From contig NZ_JAQMWP010000008.1 in assembly GCF_030403745.1 (NCBI RefSeq), positions 248,001 to 312,000 on the forward strand: DNA of 64,000 bases. Reading direction: 5' to 3'. Below the pieces are notes generated by a model, which worked only from the letters and a program-made list of their open reading frames with translations, was not told the origin of the DNA and did not search any database. Positions 33,650 through 41,288 of the stretch are shown in pieces; positions within the stretch are counted from its first letter, which is position 1, and each line of letters begins with the position of its first letter. Source of the stretch: Streptomyces sp. S.PB5 (GTDB lineage: Bacteria; Actinomycetota; Actinomycetes; Streptomycetales; Streptomycetaceae). A program made the translations under genes and the position numbers.

Positions 33650-34531
33650 ATGAGCTACGGGCAGCAGGGGGGACCCCCGTCCCAGTGGGATCCCTGGAAA
33701 CCGAATTCCCAGCAGCCGTGGAACGGCGGCGCAGACGGCCAGACCCCGGACTGGGCCGCACTCGCCGAGGCGTCGGAGACCCGCAACAAACGCCGCAAGC
33801 TGCTCTTCATAGGCGGCGGCGCGCTCGCCACCGTGGCGATAGGCACGGCCGTCGCCGTGGCCGTCGTGTCGGCGAACGGCGACAGTGAGGCGTCCACCAC
33901 ATCCTCGCTCCCCGCGACCGCGGACATTCCCAGCCAGTCCGCCACGGCCCCCTCCTTCGCCCCGACCAGCGCCCCGCCCCCGCTGGACCCGAAGGACTTC
34001 GTCTCCAGCAAGACCAAGGACACGGACCCGCTCGGCGCCACCATCCTCTTCCCCGGCACGCAGCTGACCATGGGCGAGACGCTGTACAAGAAGGGCGCGA
34101 CGGCCGAGACCAAGAAGTGCGCCTCGGCGGCCAAGGGCACCCTCCCGAAGGTCCTGACGGCCAACGACTGCACCCTCCTGATGCGGGTCTCCTACATCAA
34201 GGACGGCGTCGCGGTCACGGTCGGCGTCGCGGTCTTCGACACCGAGGCCCAGGCCACCAAGGCCAAGACCCAGGCCGACAACAGCAGCGTCGTGGCCTCC
34301 CTGTCCGGAAAGGGCATCAAGCCCTTCTGCGACGGCGCCATCTGCCGCACCACGACCAATTCCTACGGCCGCTACGCCTATTTCACGACCGCCGGCTTCA
34401 TCAACGGCAAGGACGTGACGGAGAAGAGCACCGCGGTCACCTCCATCGGCAACGATCTGGCCGAATTCACCTTCCGCCAGATCCGCCGCCGAGGCGAGGC
34501 CCAGGCATCTGCGGCAGCCCAGGAGGGCTGA
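33650..34531 (+). CDS. Membrane-anchored lipoprotein-like secreted protein of unknown function
   Basis: 293 residues. A cytoplasmic N-terminus rich in Gln, Gly and Pro (MSYGQQGGPPSQWDPW) precedes one membrane helix (about 52-75, LLFIGGGALATVAIGTAVAVAVV), a Ser/Thr/Pro linker and an extracytoplasmic domain with four cysteines (CASAAKG, NDCTLLM, FCDGAIC) likely forming disulfides. The ATG at 33650 is preferred over 33641 because it gives the common MSYGQ start. It is divergent from rplM. A homologue sits here in other streptomycetes, as I recall. Confidence 0.75.
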   Translation: MSYGQQGGPPSQWDPWKPNSQQPWNGGADGQTPDWAALAEASETRNKRRKLLFIGGGALATVAIGTAVAVAVVSANGDSEASTTSSLPATADIPSQSATAPSFAPTSAPPPLDPKDFVSSKTKDTDPLGATILFPGTQLTMGETLYKKGATAETKKCASAAKGTLPKVLTANDCTLLMRVSYIKDGVAVTVGVAVFDTEAQATKAKTQADNSSVVASLSGKGIKPFCDGAICRTTTNSYGRYAYFTTAGFINGKDVTEKSTAVTSIGNDLAEFTFRQIRRRGEAQASAAAQEG

Positions 34532-34550
34532 CCGCCCGGAGTGCGGGACC

Positions 34551-34575
34551 GCCCGCTTCCCCTCAGGAAGCGGGC
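34551..34575. terminator. Bidirectional hairpin between convergent genes
   Basis: GCCCGCTTCC (34551-34560), loop CCTCA, GGAAGCGGGC (34566-34575). It overlaps the stop of the CBM3-GH16 gene and lies 20 bp after the plus-strand stop, so it may serve both genes. Confidence 0.75.
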
Positions 34576-35981
34576 ATGGTGTCGAAGTAGCTCACACCAC
34601 TGCGCTGGAAGCCCTGGGCGGCCTTCTCCGCCTCCTTGGCCGAGAGCCGCTTGCCGCCCTGGTAGTAGAGCCAGTCGACCTTCATGTCCCAGGCCCGTTC
34701 GCCGGTGAACGGCAGGTCCACGAACCAGGTGTTGAAGTTGATCGCCATGTCGGCACGCGGCGCGTAGTCCGCGCCGCTGCGGTAGAGGGTCTTGCCGTCG
34801 AAGCTGTACGCGACCGAGTCCTTCGTCACCGTGATCAGCACGGTGTGCCAGCCGGCCATGCTCTTCTCGGTCTTGCGGGTGACGCGGTCACCGTCCTCGG
34901 CGTGCCGCCAGGTGGTGGTGTCGAGCTTCGGTCCCGGTGCACCCCAGCCGCCGTTCGGCATGTACTCGTTGTCGAGCTCGCTGTACTTGTTCCCCGATCC
35001 CCCGATGGTGAAGAACGTCTGGTTGATGTGGTCGCCATTCTCACCTGAGGTCGGCTTGTCGGTGAAGTGGATGCGTGCCGCATAGGTGCCGGTGCGGAAC
35101 TTGGCCTCCTTCGTGCCGAGGGCGGACTGAAGGGTGCCCTTCTTCGTGCCGTCGGTGGCGGCGCGCAGATTGAGCACCTGCCCGCCCTGCGCCTCGTCGT
35201 CGGCGGGGAACGAGACGCCCTTCGCCGACCAGGTGCCGTCGATACCGGGTCCGCCCTTGCTGGTCCGCACCAGCCAGCCGTGCTTGAACAGCGCGGTGTC
35301 CTTCGGCCCCCGGTAGGCGAAGTCGTCGAAGAACCCCCCTTCGGGGAGCTCGGCGGCGGTCCGGGACGCGGTCGCGGCGTCGGCACTCCGGCCGCCGGGT
35401 TCCTCGCCCCACACCAGGGCGCCGCCGCGGTAGGCGGGGATGCGGTCGGAGTCCTGGTAGGTGCGCTTGGAGTCGTCGAAGGACCAGTCGCCGTCCTGCC
35501 GCACCGGCTTGTGGTCGGTCCTGAAGAGCTGGATCTCCAGTCCCTCGCTGTTCGCGCCGGGCTCGAGCACCCCCGCCTTCCCGGTGAAGCCGAGCTCCAG
35601 GAAGTGGTCGGCGCCCTCGTGGGGCTCGTCCATGGCCGTCACGGTGCCCGTGAGGTTCGAGCAGCCCACGGCGGCTTCCACACAGTTGAAGTTGTAGGAC
35701 GCGTCCCCGTCGGCCGTGAAGTAGTAGCGCAGCGTGACCTCGCTCAGCGGCACGGGCTTCTCGGACGTGTTGAAGACCTCGAGCCAGGGCCGGACGGCGT
35801 CGGCGGCGGACTCGGTGGCCGTCCGGTAACGGACGGTGAGCTCGGGCGGCTCCGGGTTGAAGTGGTTCCACACCGGCTTGGCGGCCACTCCGGCGCCGGC
35901 GAGCAGAGCCAGCGCGAGCAGCACCTTGAACGCTCGGGCTATGCCGCCGCGGCGGCGTGGTTGACGGCGCGAGGTCGCCAC
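34563..35981 (-). CDS. Secreted/anchored CBM3-GH16-like polysaccharide-active protein
   Basis: 472 residues from a GTG at 35981 that follows AAGGAG by 5 nt. One N-terminal membrane helix (about 16-36) is followed by a family 3 carbohydrate-binding module at about 45-195 (LTVRYRTATESAADAVRPWLEVFNTS split by loops, ending DRIPAYRGGALVWGEEP) and a GH16/concanavalin-like domain at about 215-450. The GH16 catalytic signature ExDxE is intact at about 335-339 (SELDNEY). The family cleaves beta-1,3 or beta-1,4 glucans and galactans, and the module binds crystalline cellulose or chitin-like chains. It is divergent from the UDP-sugar dehydrogenase/synthase operon, so I infer that it trims or releases that polymer. 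Confidence 0.85.
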   Translation of the reverse strand: MATSRRQPRRRGGIARAFKVLLALALLAGAGVAAKPVWNHFNPEPPELTVRYRTATESAADAVRPWLEVFNTSEKPVPLSEVTLRYYFTADGDASYNFNCVEAAVGCSNLTGTVTAMDEPHEGADHFLELGFTGKAGVLEPGANSEGLEIQLFRTDHKPVRQDGDWSFDDSKRTYQDSDRIPAYRGGALVWGEEPGGRSADAATASRTAAELPEGGFFDDFAYRGPKDTALFKHGWLVRTSKGGPGIDGTWSAKGVSFPADDEAQGGQVLNLRAATDGTKKGTLQSALGTKEAKFRTGTYAARIHFTDKPTSGENGDHINQTFFTIGGSGNKYSELDNEYMPNGGWGAPGPKLDTTTWRHAEDGDRVTRKTEKSMAGWHTVLITVTKDSVAYSFDGKTLYRSGADYAPRADMAINFNTWFVDLPFTGERAWDMKVDWLYYQGGKRLSAKEAEKAAQGFQRSGVSYFDTMPAS

Positions 35982-36277
35982 GGGGACTCCTTCAGGGGCG
36001 CGGGGCATGCGCCCGGCGGTCAGGTCGGCAGAGAGAGTACTCGCCGTCGCGTCCCGCGCCAGGGGCTGCAGGGAACCGCAACACGCGTCGTAAGGGCCGA
36101 CTCACGATGCGTGTGAAGGGTTGTACGCGCTTCACGTGACAATCGCGACTGTGATGGACCCATGGAGACAGAGTGACGCCGCTGTTAGCCTGCTCGCTCC
36201 GGTATTCGATTTCTTATGTGCGCCTTCCCATCGGAGCTACTGGGGGCGAGGGGGGCGCGGGGGCGGGATGCATTGCC

Positions 36278-37549
36278 GTGAACCGAAACTCCACAGTGGA
36301 CCTCGTGATCGTAGGGCTCGGCTATGTCGGGCTGCCGCTTGCCCGCGCGGCAAGCGCTTCCGGTCTCAGGGTCGTGGGCCTCGACCGCAGTGAGCCGGTG
36401 GTCCAGGGGCTGAACGCGGGACGTTCGCACGTCGACGACATCAGCGACGCCGATGTGCGCGCGATGGTCGAGCAGGGCTTCCGGGCGGTGGACTCCCCCC
36501 AGGTCATCGCCGAGGCGGCAGCGGTCGTCATCTGTGTGCCGACCCCCCTGACCGACCACGGCGCGCCCAACCTGGACGCCGTCAACGCCGCGGTCGCGGA
36601 CATCGCGGCCCACCTCACCCCGGGCACCCTGGTCGTCCTGGAGTCCACGACGTACCCCGGCACCACGGACGAGGTCGTCCGCCCGCGTCTGGAGGCCGGC
36701 GGTCTGAAGGCGGGCGTCGACTTCCACCTCGCCTTCTCCCCCGAGCGCATAGACCCGGGCAACCCGACCTACGGACTGGAGAACACGCCCAAGGTCGTCG
36801 GCGGCACCACCCCCGACTGCACCAAGGCGGCCCGCGCCCTGTACGAGCGCTTCGTGGGCGGTGTGGTGGAGGCCAAGGGCACCCGTGAGGCCGAGATGGC
36901 CAAACTGCTGGAGAACACCTACCGGCACGTGAACATCGCCCTCGTCAACGAGATGGCGATGTTCTGCCGCGAGATCGACGTCGACCTGTGGGACGCCATC
37001 CGCTGCGCCGCCAGCAAGCCGTTCGGCTTCGCGCCCTTCTACCCCGGTCCCGGCGTCGGCGGTCACTGCATCCCGATCGACCCCAACTACCTGTCGTACA
37101 AGGTTCGTTCGCTCGGCATACCGTTCCGCTTCGTGGAGCTGGCCCAGGAGATCAACCAGCGGATGCCCGCGCATGTCGTGTCGCGCGCCGCCGATCTCCT
37201 CAACGAGCGGGGCAGACCGATCCGCGGCTCGCGCGTCCTGCTGCTCGGCGTGACCTACAAGCCGAACATCTCCGACCAGCGCGAGAGCCCCGCCCTGGAC
37301 GTGGCCGAGCTGCTGCTCGAGCGGGGCGCCGACCTGTCCTACTACGACCCCCGCGTCGAGAACTGGACCGTCGAGGGGGCCTCGGTACCCCGAGTCGAGG
37401 ACTATCTCGCGGGCGCGCAGCAGGCGGACCTGACGATCCTCCTCCAGCAGCACAGCGAGCTCGACCTGGACCGGCTGGCCGACCACGCCCAGCTGCTGTT
37501 CGACACCCGGGGCAAGTCGGCCGACCACCCCCAGGTGGTCAAGCTGTGA
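36278..37549 (+). CDS. UDP-sugar 6-dehydrogenase (UDP-Glc/UDP-GlcNAc/UDP-ManNAc dehydrogenase family)
   Basis: 423 residues with a GTG start. The NAD-binding motif is VIVGLGYVGLPLARAA. CVPTPL and VLESTTYPGTT follow, then the central helix AEMAKLLENTYRHVNIALVNE and catalytic Cys264 in PGPGVGGHCIPIDPNYLS, and a C-terminal UDP-binding domain with LLLGVTYKPNISDQRESPA. The CIPIDPxYL form resembles the WbpA/CapL group that oxidises UDP-N-acetylhexosamines more than the classical UDP-glucose dehydrogenases, but the substrate must be tested. Its last codon and stop overlap the GTG of the synthase gene (GTGA), so the two proteins are made together. It supplies a UDP-uronic acid precursor. Confidence 0.92.
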   Translation: MNRNSTVDLVIVGLGYVGLPLARAASASGLRVVGLDRSEPVVQGLNAGRSHVDDISDADVRAMVEQGFRAVDSPQVIAEAAAVVICVPTPLTDHGAPNLDAVNAAVADIAAHLTPGTLVVLESTTYPGTTDEVVRPRLEAGGLKAGVDFHLAFSPERIDPGNPTYGLENTPKVVGGTTPDCTKAARALYERFVGGVVEAKGTREAEMAKLLENTYRHVNIALVNEMAMFCREIDVDLWDAIRCAASKPFGFAPFYPGPGVGGHCIPIDPNYLSYKVRSLGIPFRFVELAQEINQRMPAHVVSRAADLLNERGRPIRGSRVLLLGVTYKPNISDQRESPALDVAELLLERGADLSYYDPRVENWTVEGASVPRVEDYLAGAQQADLTILLQQHSELDLDRLADHAQLLFDTRGKSADHPQVVKL

Positions 37550-39561
37550 GTGAGGACAGCTACATACCGGGCGCCGTCGACTCCGACGGCCGCCGTCGAC
37601 ATCGGCGCCGAAGGCATCTGAAGGTCTCGTACTTCGTCTTCCTCGCCATCGCCGCCGTGATCGTCACCAAGCTGGACCCGAGCTCGCTCCATCTGTACTC
37701 GTTCGGCGCGCTGGGACTGCTCGCCCTGAAGATGTTCGGTGCGCTGTTCTACCGGCCCGCCAAGGCGGACCGCGAGGAGCTGCTGCTCCTCGACAACTCC
37801 TGGGTCACCGCGGTCATCCCGATCTACAACGAGGACCCGGTGATGTTCGAGCAGGGCATGCGCAGCCTCCTGGCGCAGAGCCGGCTCCCCAACGAGATCC
37901 ACATCATCGACGACTGCAGCGCCGACCAGGCCGGCATCAAGGCCGCCAAGAAGCTCCGCAAGGAGTTCGAGGCGCGGGGCGTGAAGTACACGGTCAGCAT
38001 CCAGCCGGAGAACAAGGGCAAGCGCGAGGCCCTCGCCCTCGGTTTCGAGGCCGCCCCCTACACCGACCTGTTCCTGTGCGTCGACTCCGACACGATCCTC
38101 TCCAGGGACACGGTCCGCGAGCTGCTGCTGCCCATGGCCGACCCGAAGATCATGGCGTCCACGGGCATGGTGCTGGCGCTCAACCACGACAGCAACATCT
38201 TCACCCGCCTCCAGGACCTGCGGTACGGCAACTCGTTCCTCTTCGAACGCGCCGCGTACTCCCGGCTGAAGTCGGTGCTGTGCTGCTGCGGCGCGCTCTC
38301 GGTGTACCGCGGCACCCTGGTGCGCAAGTACCTGCCGGACTTCCTCAACCAGCAGTTCCTCGGCAAACCCGCCGTCTTCGGCGACGACCGCCGGATGACG
38401 AACTACTGCCTGATGGAGGGCCAGGTCGTCTTCCAGGAGACCGCCGTCGGCTACACCGCCGTCCCGGAGAAGCTCCCGCACTTCCTGCGCCAGCAGGTGC
38501 GCTGGAACAAGTCCTTCTTCCGTGAGTCCCTGTGGGCCTTCACGCACCAGAAGAAGTACCGGCCCGCCTTCTGGCTGACCTGCATGGAACTCGCCCTGTG
38601 GCTGATCTTCGGCTCCGCGATGTTCTACTCGATGGTCATCCTGCCTGCCATGCACCCCGAGCGGTTCGTCAACCACATCGGCGACTACCTGGTCTTCATG
38701 GTCCTCATGGGGTACCTGCGCAACGTCCGCTACCTCGACTTCCCACGCCGCGGCATGGGCATCGTCAAGCGGTTCGGCATGTTCCTGCTGGCTCCGCTGT
38801 ACGGCGTCATCCAGCTGCTCCTGCTGACCCCGCTGCGGTTCTACGCCCTGCTCACCCTGCACAAGGGCAGCTGGGGCACCCGCCAGGGCGGTGTCGAGGT
38901 GTCGGTCGCCGGTGACCATGAGCAGGACGTCTCCGCGGTCTACGAGGAAGAGGACGAGTACTCGTCCCAGCAGGTCTCCTCGACCATCGAGATGATGCGC
39001 CTGGAGGGCATCGCCCTGGCCCGCACGGCCCCCCACGCCTCCCCGCGCAACCCCAACGGCATGGCCCAGGACTACACCGGCCACACCCAGGGCGAGCTGC
39101 GGAACATGGGCCGGAACGCGCCCCAGCAGGCGGTGGCGTGGAACGGGGTGACCCAGCAGCACCAGCAGCCGCAGCAGCCCCAACCCCAGATGCACCACCA
39201 GATGCAGCCGGTGCCGCCCCAGGGTCCAGGACCGTACGGCCAGGTCCAGGGCAGCTACCAGCAGCAGCCCATGTACCAGCACCAGCAGCCCGCGCAGACG
39301 TACGGCCAGTGGCACGGGCACGACCAAAGCCAGGGACAGGGGCACGGGCAGGGACAAGGACAGGGACAAGGGCACGGTCAGCAGCCGTACATCCCACACA
39401 TCCCGCAGCAGCCGCAGGCTCCCCACCCCCACCAGCACCAGCACTGGGCTCAGCAGAACGAGACGCACCACTCTGGGCAGCCGCAGGAAGACCCCCAGTG
39501 GCAGGGCCAGGGGCAGGGACAAGGCCAGGGCCAGGACGGCTGGTTCGGCGAGCAGCGCTGA
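37546..39561 (+). CDS. Hyaluronan-synthase-like processive family 2 glycosyltransferase with long Gln/Gly/His-rich tail
   Basis: 671 residues. Two N-terminal membrane helices (about 27-43 and 50-68) precede the GT2 domain at about 84-320 with IPIYNEDP, DDCS, DSD (180-182), GDDRRMT (279-285) and the processivity motif QQVRW (316-320), followed by NKSFFRES as in HasA-type hyaluronan synthases. Four more membrane segments lie to about residue 435, then a WGTR motif (443-446), also typical of HasA. From residue 450 the tail is unlike HasA: an acidic stretch, then about 150 residues of Gln/His/Pro and Gly-Gln repeats. It most likely polymerises and exports a uronic-acid polymer using the coupled dehydrogenase product. 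Confidence 0.9.
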   Translation: MSEDSYIPGAVDSDGRRRHRRRRHLKVSYFVFLAIAAVIVTKLDPSSLHLYSFGALGLLALKMFGALFYRPAKADREELLLLDNSWVTAVIPIYNEDPVMFEQGMRSLLAQSRLPNEIHIIDDCSADQAGIKAAKKLRKEFEARGVKYTVSIQPENKGKREALALGFEAAPYTDLFLCVDSDTILSRDTVRELLLPMADPKIMASTGMVLALNHDSNIFTRLQDLRYGNSFLFERAAYSRLKSVLCCCGALSVYRGTLVRKYLPDFLNQQFLGKPAVFGDDRRMTNYCLMEGQVVFQETAVGYTAVPEKLPHFLRQQVRWNKSFFRESLWAFTHQKKYRPAFWLTCMELALWLIFGSAMFYSMVILPAMHPERFVNHIGDYLVFMVLMGYLRNVRYLDFPRRGMGIVKRFGMFLLAPLYGVIQLLLLTPLRFYALLTLHKGSWGTRQGGVEVSVAGDHEQDVSAVYEEEDEYSSQQVSSTIEMMRLEGIALARTAPHASPRNPNGMAQDYTGHTQGELRNMGRNAPQQAVAWNGVTQQHQQPQQPQPQMHHQMQPVPPQGPGPYGQVQGSYQQQPMYQHQQPAQTYGQWHGHDQSQGQGHGQGQGQGQGHGQQPYIPHIPQQPQAPHPHQHQHWAQQNETHHSGQPQEDPQWQGQGQGQGQGQDGWFGEQR

Positions 39562-39623
39562 CCGTCACGCGAAGCGGGCGGGGAGCCGCGTCCCCGTGAC
39601 CCGGTACCCCACCCGCTTCGCCG

Positions 39624-39664
39624 CCGCCGTCCGCCGTCCGCCGTCCGCCGTCCGCCGTCCGCCG
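39624..39664. repeat. 7-bp tandem repeat CCGCCGT (5.9 copies)
   Basis: Five full copies (39624-39658) plus a partial sixth fill the gap between the convergent synthase and deacetylase genes. It ends at the deacetylase stop codon. It is a likely slippage-generated microsatellite. Confidence 0.9.
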
Positions 39665-39665
39665 G

Positions 39666-41084
39666 TCAGGCGTAGTACGCCATCGCCTCCTGGACGGTGA
39701 GCACGGTGATGCCCCGCTTCTCGATCTCCGCCGTCAGCTGAGCGAGGCCCGCCCGGCTGAGCTCGGTGCTCTGTGTCGGCGTGCCTTCCACGATCCGGTG
39801 CAGACAGAGGATGAGCCAGTCACCGCTGCGGGCACAACGGTCGAGCGCTCCGCCCGCGCCGATCACCTTGGCCAGGGTCGTGCCCCCGACACCGGATCCG
39901 TCATTGATGCCGGTCAACGCCTTGAGCCGATAGGGCATGGCCGGGGCGAAACTCTCGATCGTCTCGGAAATGATCGAGCGGGCCGTACTGAAGTGGCGGG
40001 CGGCCAGAAGATCGACCGGCACCCCGTCCGTGGTCTTCTGAAAAGCACCGTGCGGATAGGCGAAGTGCTCGCTGGTGAATCCGTTGCCGACGAGCCATTC
40101 CCGGAGCTTGCGGAAATCGTCGTCGACCTGCTGCGCGGTGAGCTTGGGATAACTCGCCGTATGCACCGCGTTGGCATACGAGTGCCCCGCCATCTCCCAG
40201 CCGGAGGAGTCCTGGAGAGAGCGCATCTTCGCGATGTTCAGGAAGGAACCGGTGCCTATCGCATCGGCGATGTTGTAAACGGTGCCCGGCATTCCGTGCG
40301 GATCCATGACCGGGCGGGCGAGGTCGTGGACGGAGGTGTGCGAGTCGTCGAAGGTCAGCGACACGACGCCCTGGGGGAAGACCGAGGTGGTGTCGGGCAC
40401 GAGCTCGATCGCCTGCAGATGGTAGGTGACCGCGGCGCCCGCGTCGTCGTAGACCGCGAACGACATGTCGGTGAATCCCGACCGCACAGAGGGCTGCCCC
40501 TGCGCGGACAGCGTGTACGTCCCGGACGCGGAGGTGACGTCGGCCCACTCCAGATGGACGGTGACCCATTCCCCGGACTGGACGTAGTTGGTGCCGGTCG
40601 CCGAGTGGGTGTGCACCCGCCAGCTGAAGCTGTTCGCCAGCCCCCCGGTTCCCAGGTAGAAGGCGATCCTGCTGAGATGGGTGACGTCCGCCACCCGGAA
40701 GATGAGCCGGATCATCTTGCCGGTGAGGTCCAGGGCACCCATGCCGGTCTTGCGAACGTACGACTGGACACCGCTGCCCGCGGTGGTGACGCGTATCGAG
40801 CGGTCGCCGCGGGTGAACACCCCGGTGTCCTCCGCCGACGAAGCGGTGCCCGCACCGCCGGCCGTCCAGCCGTGTCCCGACTGGAACTGCTGGCTCCAGG
40901 TCGCCCGGCGATAGCGCGGCCGCCGTCCGGTCGGAGCATACGGCGGTATCCCCAGCCCGTCCGCCGGGGCAGCGCTCGCGGTGGCGGGCATGCCCAGCGC
41001 GCCGGCCGTCGCCAGTCCGCCCAACCCGGCCAGGCGCAACGCGGAGCGGCGGCCCACCGAAACGGAATCCTTGCTGCCTCTCAA
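39666..41084 (-). CDS. Secreted (Tat signal) polysaccharide deacetylase-like protein with N-terminal beta domain
   Basis: 472 residues. A twin-arginine signal (GRRSALRLAG, hydrophobic, ending ATASAAPA) is followed by a jelly-roll-like carbohydrate-binding region at about 60-230 and a NodB deacetylase domain from about 238. Motif 1 is LTFDD (243-247), motif 2 has His301 in AGHSYANAVH but the second ligand is spaced HSx5H instead of the usual HSxxH, and motif 3 is FAYPHGAF (341-348). The start is a TTG preceded by GAGGAG. It converges on the synthase gene. It probably removes acetyl groups from the extracellular polymer. The altered metal-site spacing makes activity uncertain. Confidence 0.85.
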   Translation of the reverse strand: MRGSKDSVSVGRRSALRLAGLGGLATAGALGMPATASAAPADGLGIPPYAPTGRRPRYRRATWSQQFQSGHGWTAGGAGTASSAEDTGVFTRGDRSIRVTTAGSGVQSYVRKTGMGALDLTGKMIRLIFRVADVTHLSRIAFYLGTGGLANSFSWRVHTHSATGTNYVQSGEWVTVHLEWADVTSASGTYTLSAQGQPSVRSGFTDMSFAVYDDAGAAVTYHLQAIELVPDTTSVFPQGVVSLTFDDSHTSVHDLARPVMDPHGMPGTVYNIADAIGTGSFLNIAKMRSLQDSSGWEMAGHSYANAVHTASYPKLTAQQVDDDFRKLREWLVGNGFTSEHFAYPHGAFQKTTDGVPVDLLAARHFSTARSIISETIESFAPAMPYRLKALTGINDGSGVGGTTLAKVIGAGGALDRCARSGDWLILCLHRIVEGTPTQSTELSRAGLAQLTAEIEKRGITVLTVQEAMAYYA

Positions 41085-41169
41085 AGGTTCTCCTCACTTC
41101 CACCGCATACGAATTGAGGACGTCTCAAGTCCCCTGCCTCAGGCATTAGTTCACTTTTTGCGTGTTCAA

Positions 41170-41184
41170 TGTGACTATTGTGAC
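41170..41184. promoter_or_regulatory. TGTGAC-N3-TGTGAC direct repeat in the divergent deacetylase/LAXTG-protein region
   Basis: Two TGTGAC words spaced one 9-bp period apart in an unusually AT-rich stretch between divergent genes. Such direct repeats fit response-regulator binding. A related CGTGAC...TGTGAT pair occurs upstream of the dehydrogenase (36135-36155). Confidence 0.3.
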
Positions 41185-41288
41185 AGCAAAATCTTCACGG
41201 GCCGGGTGAGATCGGTGATTCTCACATTCCGCCCGACTTCACAAGCCCGGGGGGGGGCTTTCGCATGCAGGGCACTGGAGGGGTTTTC

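Noticed and set aside
37402..39522. Minus-strand frame of about 700 codons opposite the synthase
   Set aside because: Leu/Val-rich shadow of the repetitive synthase tail and GT2 gene.
36278..39561. Cellulose synthase-like CslA locus
   Set aside because: The GT2 has HasA-type NKSFFRES and WGTR motifs, is coupled to a UDP-sugar dehydrogenase, and no GlxA-like radical copper oxidase is adjacent.
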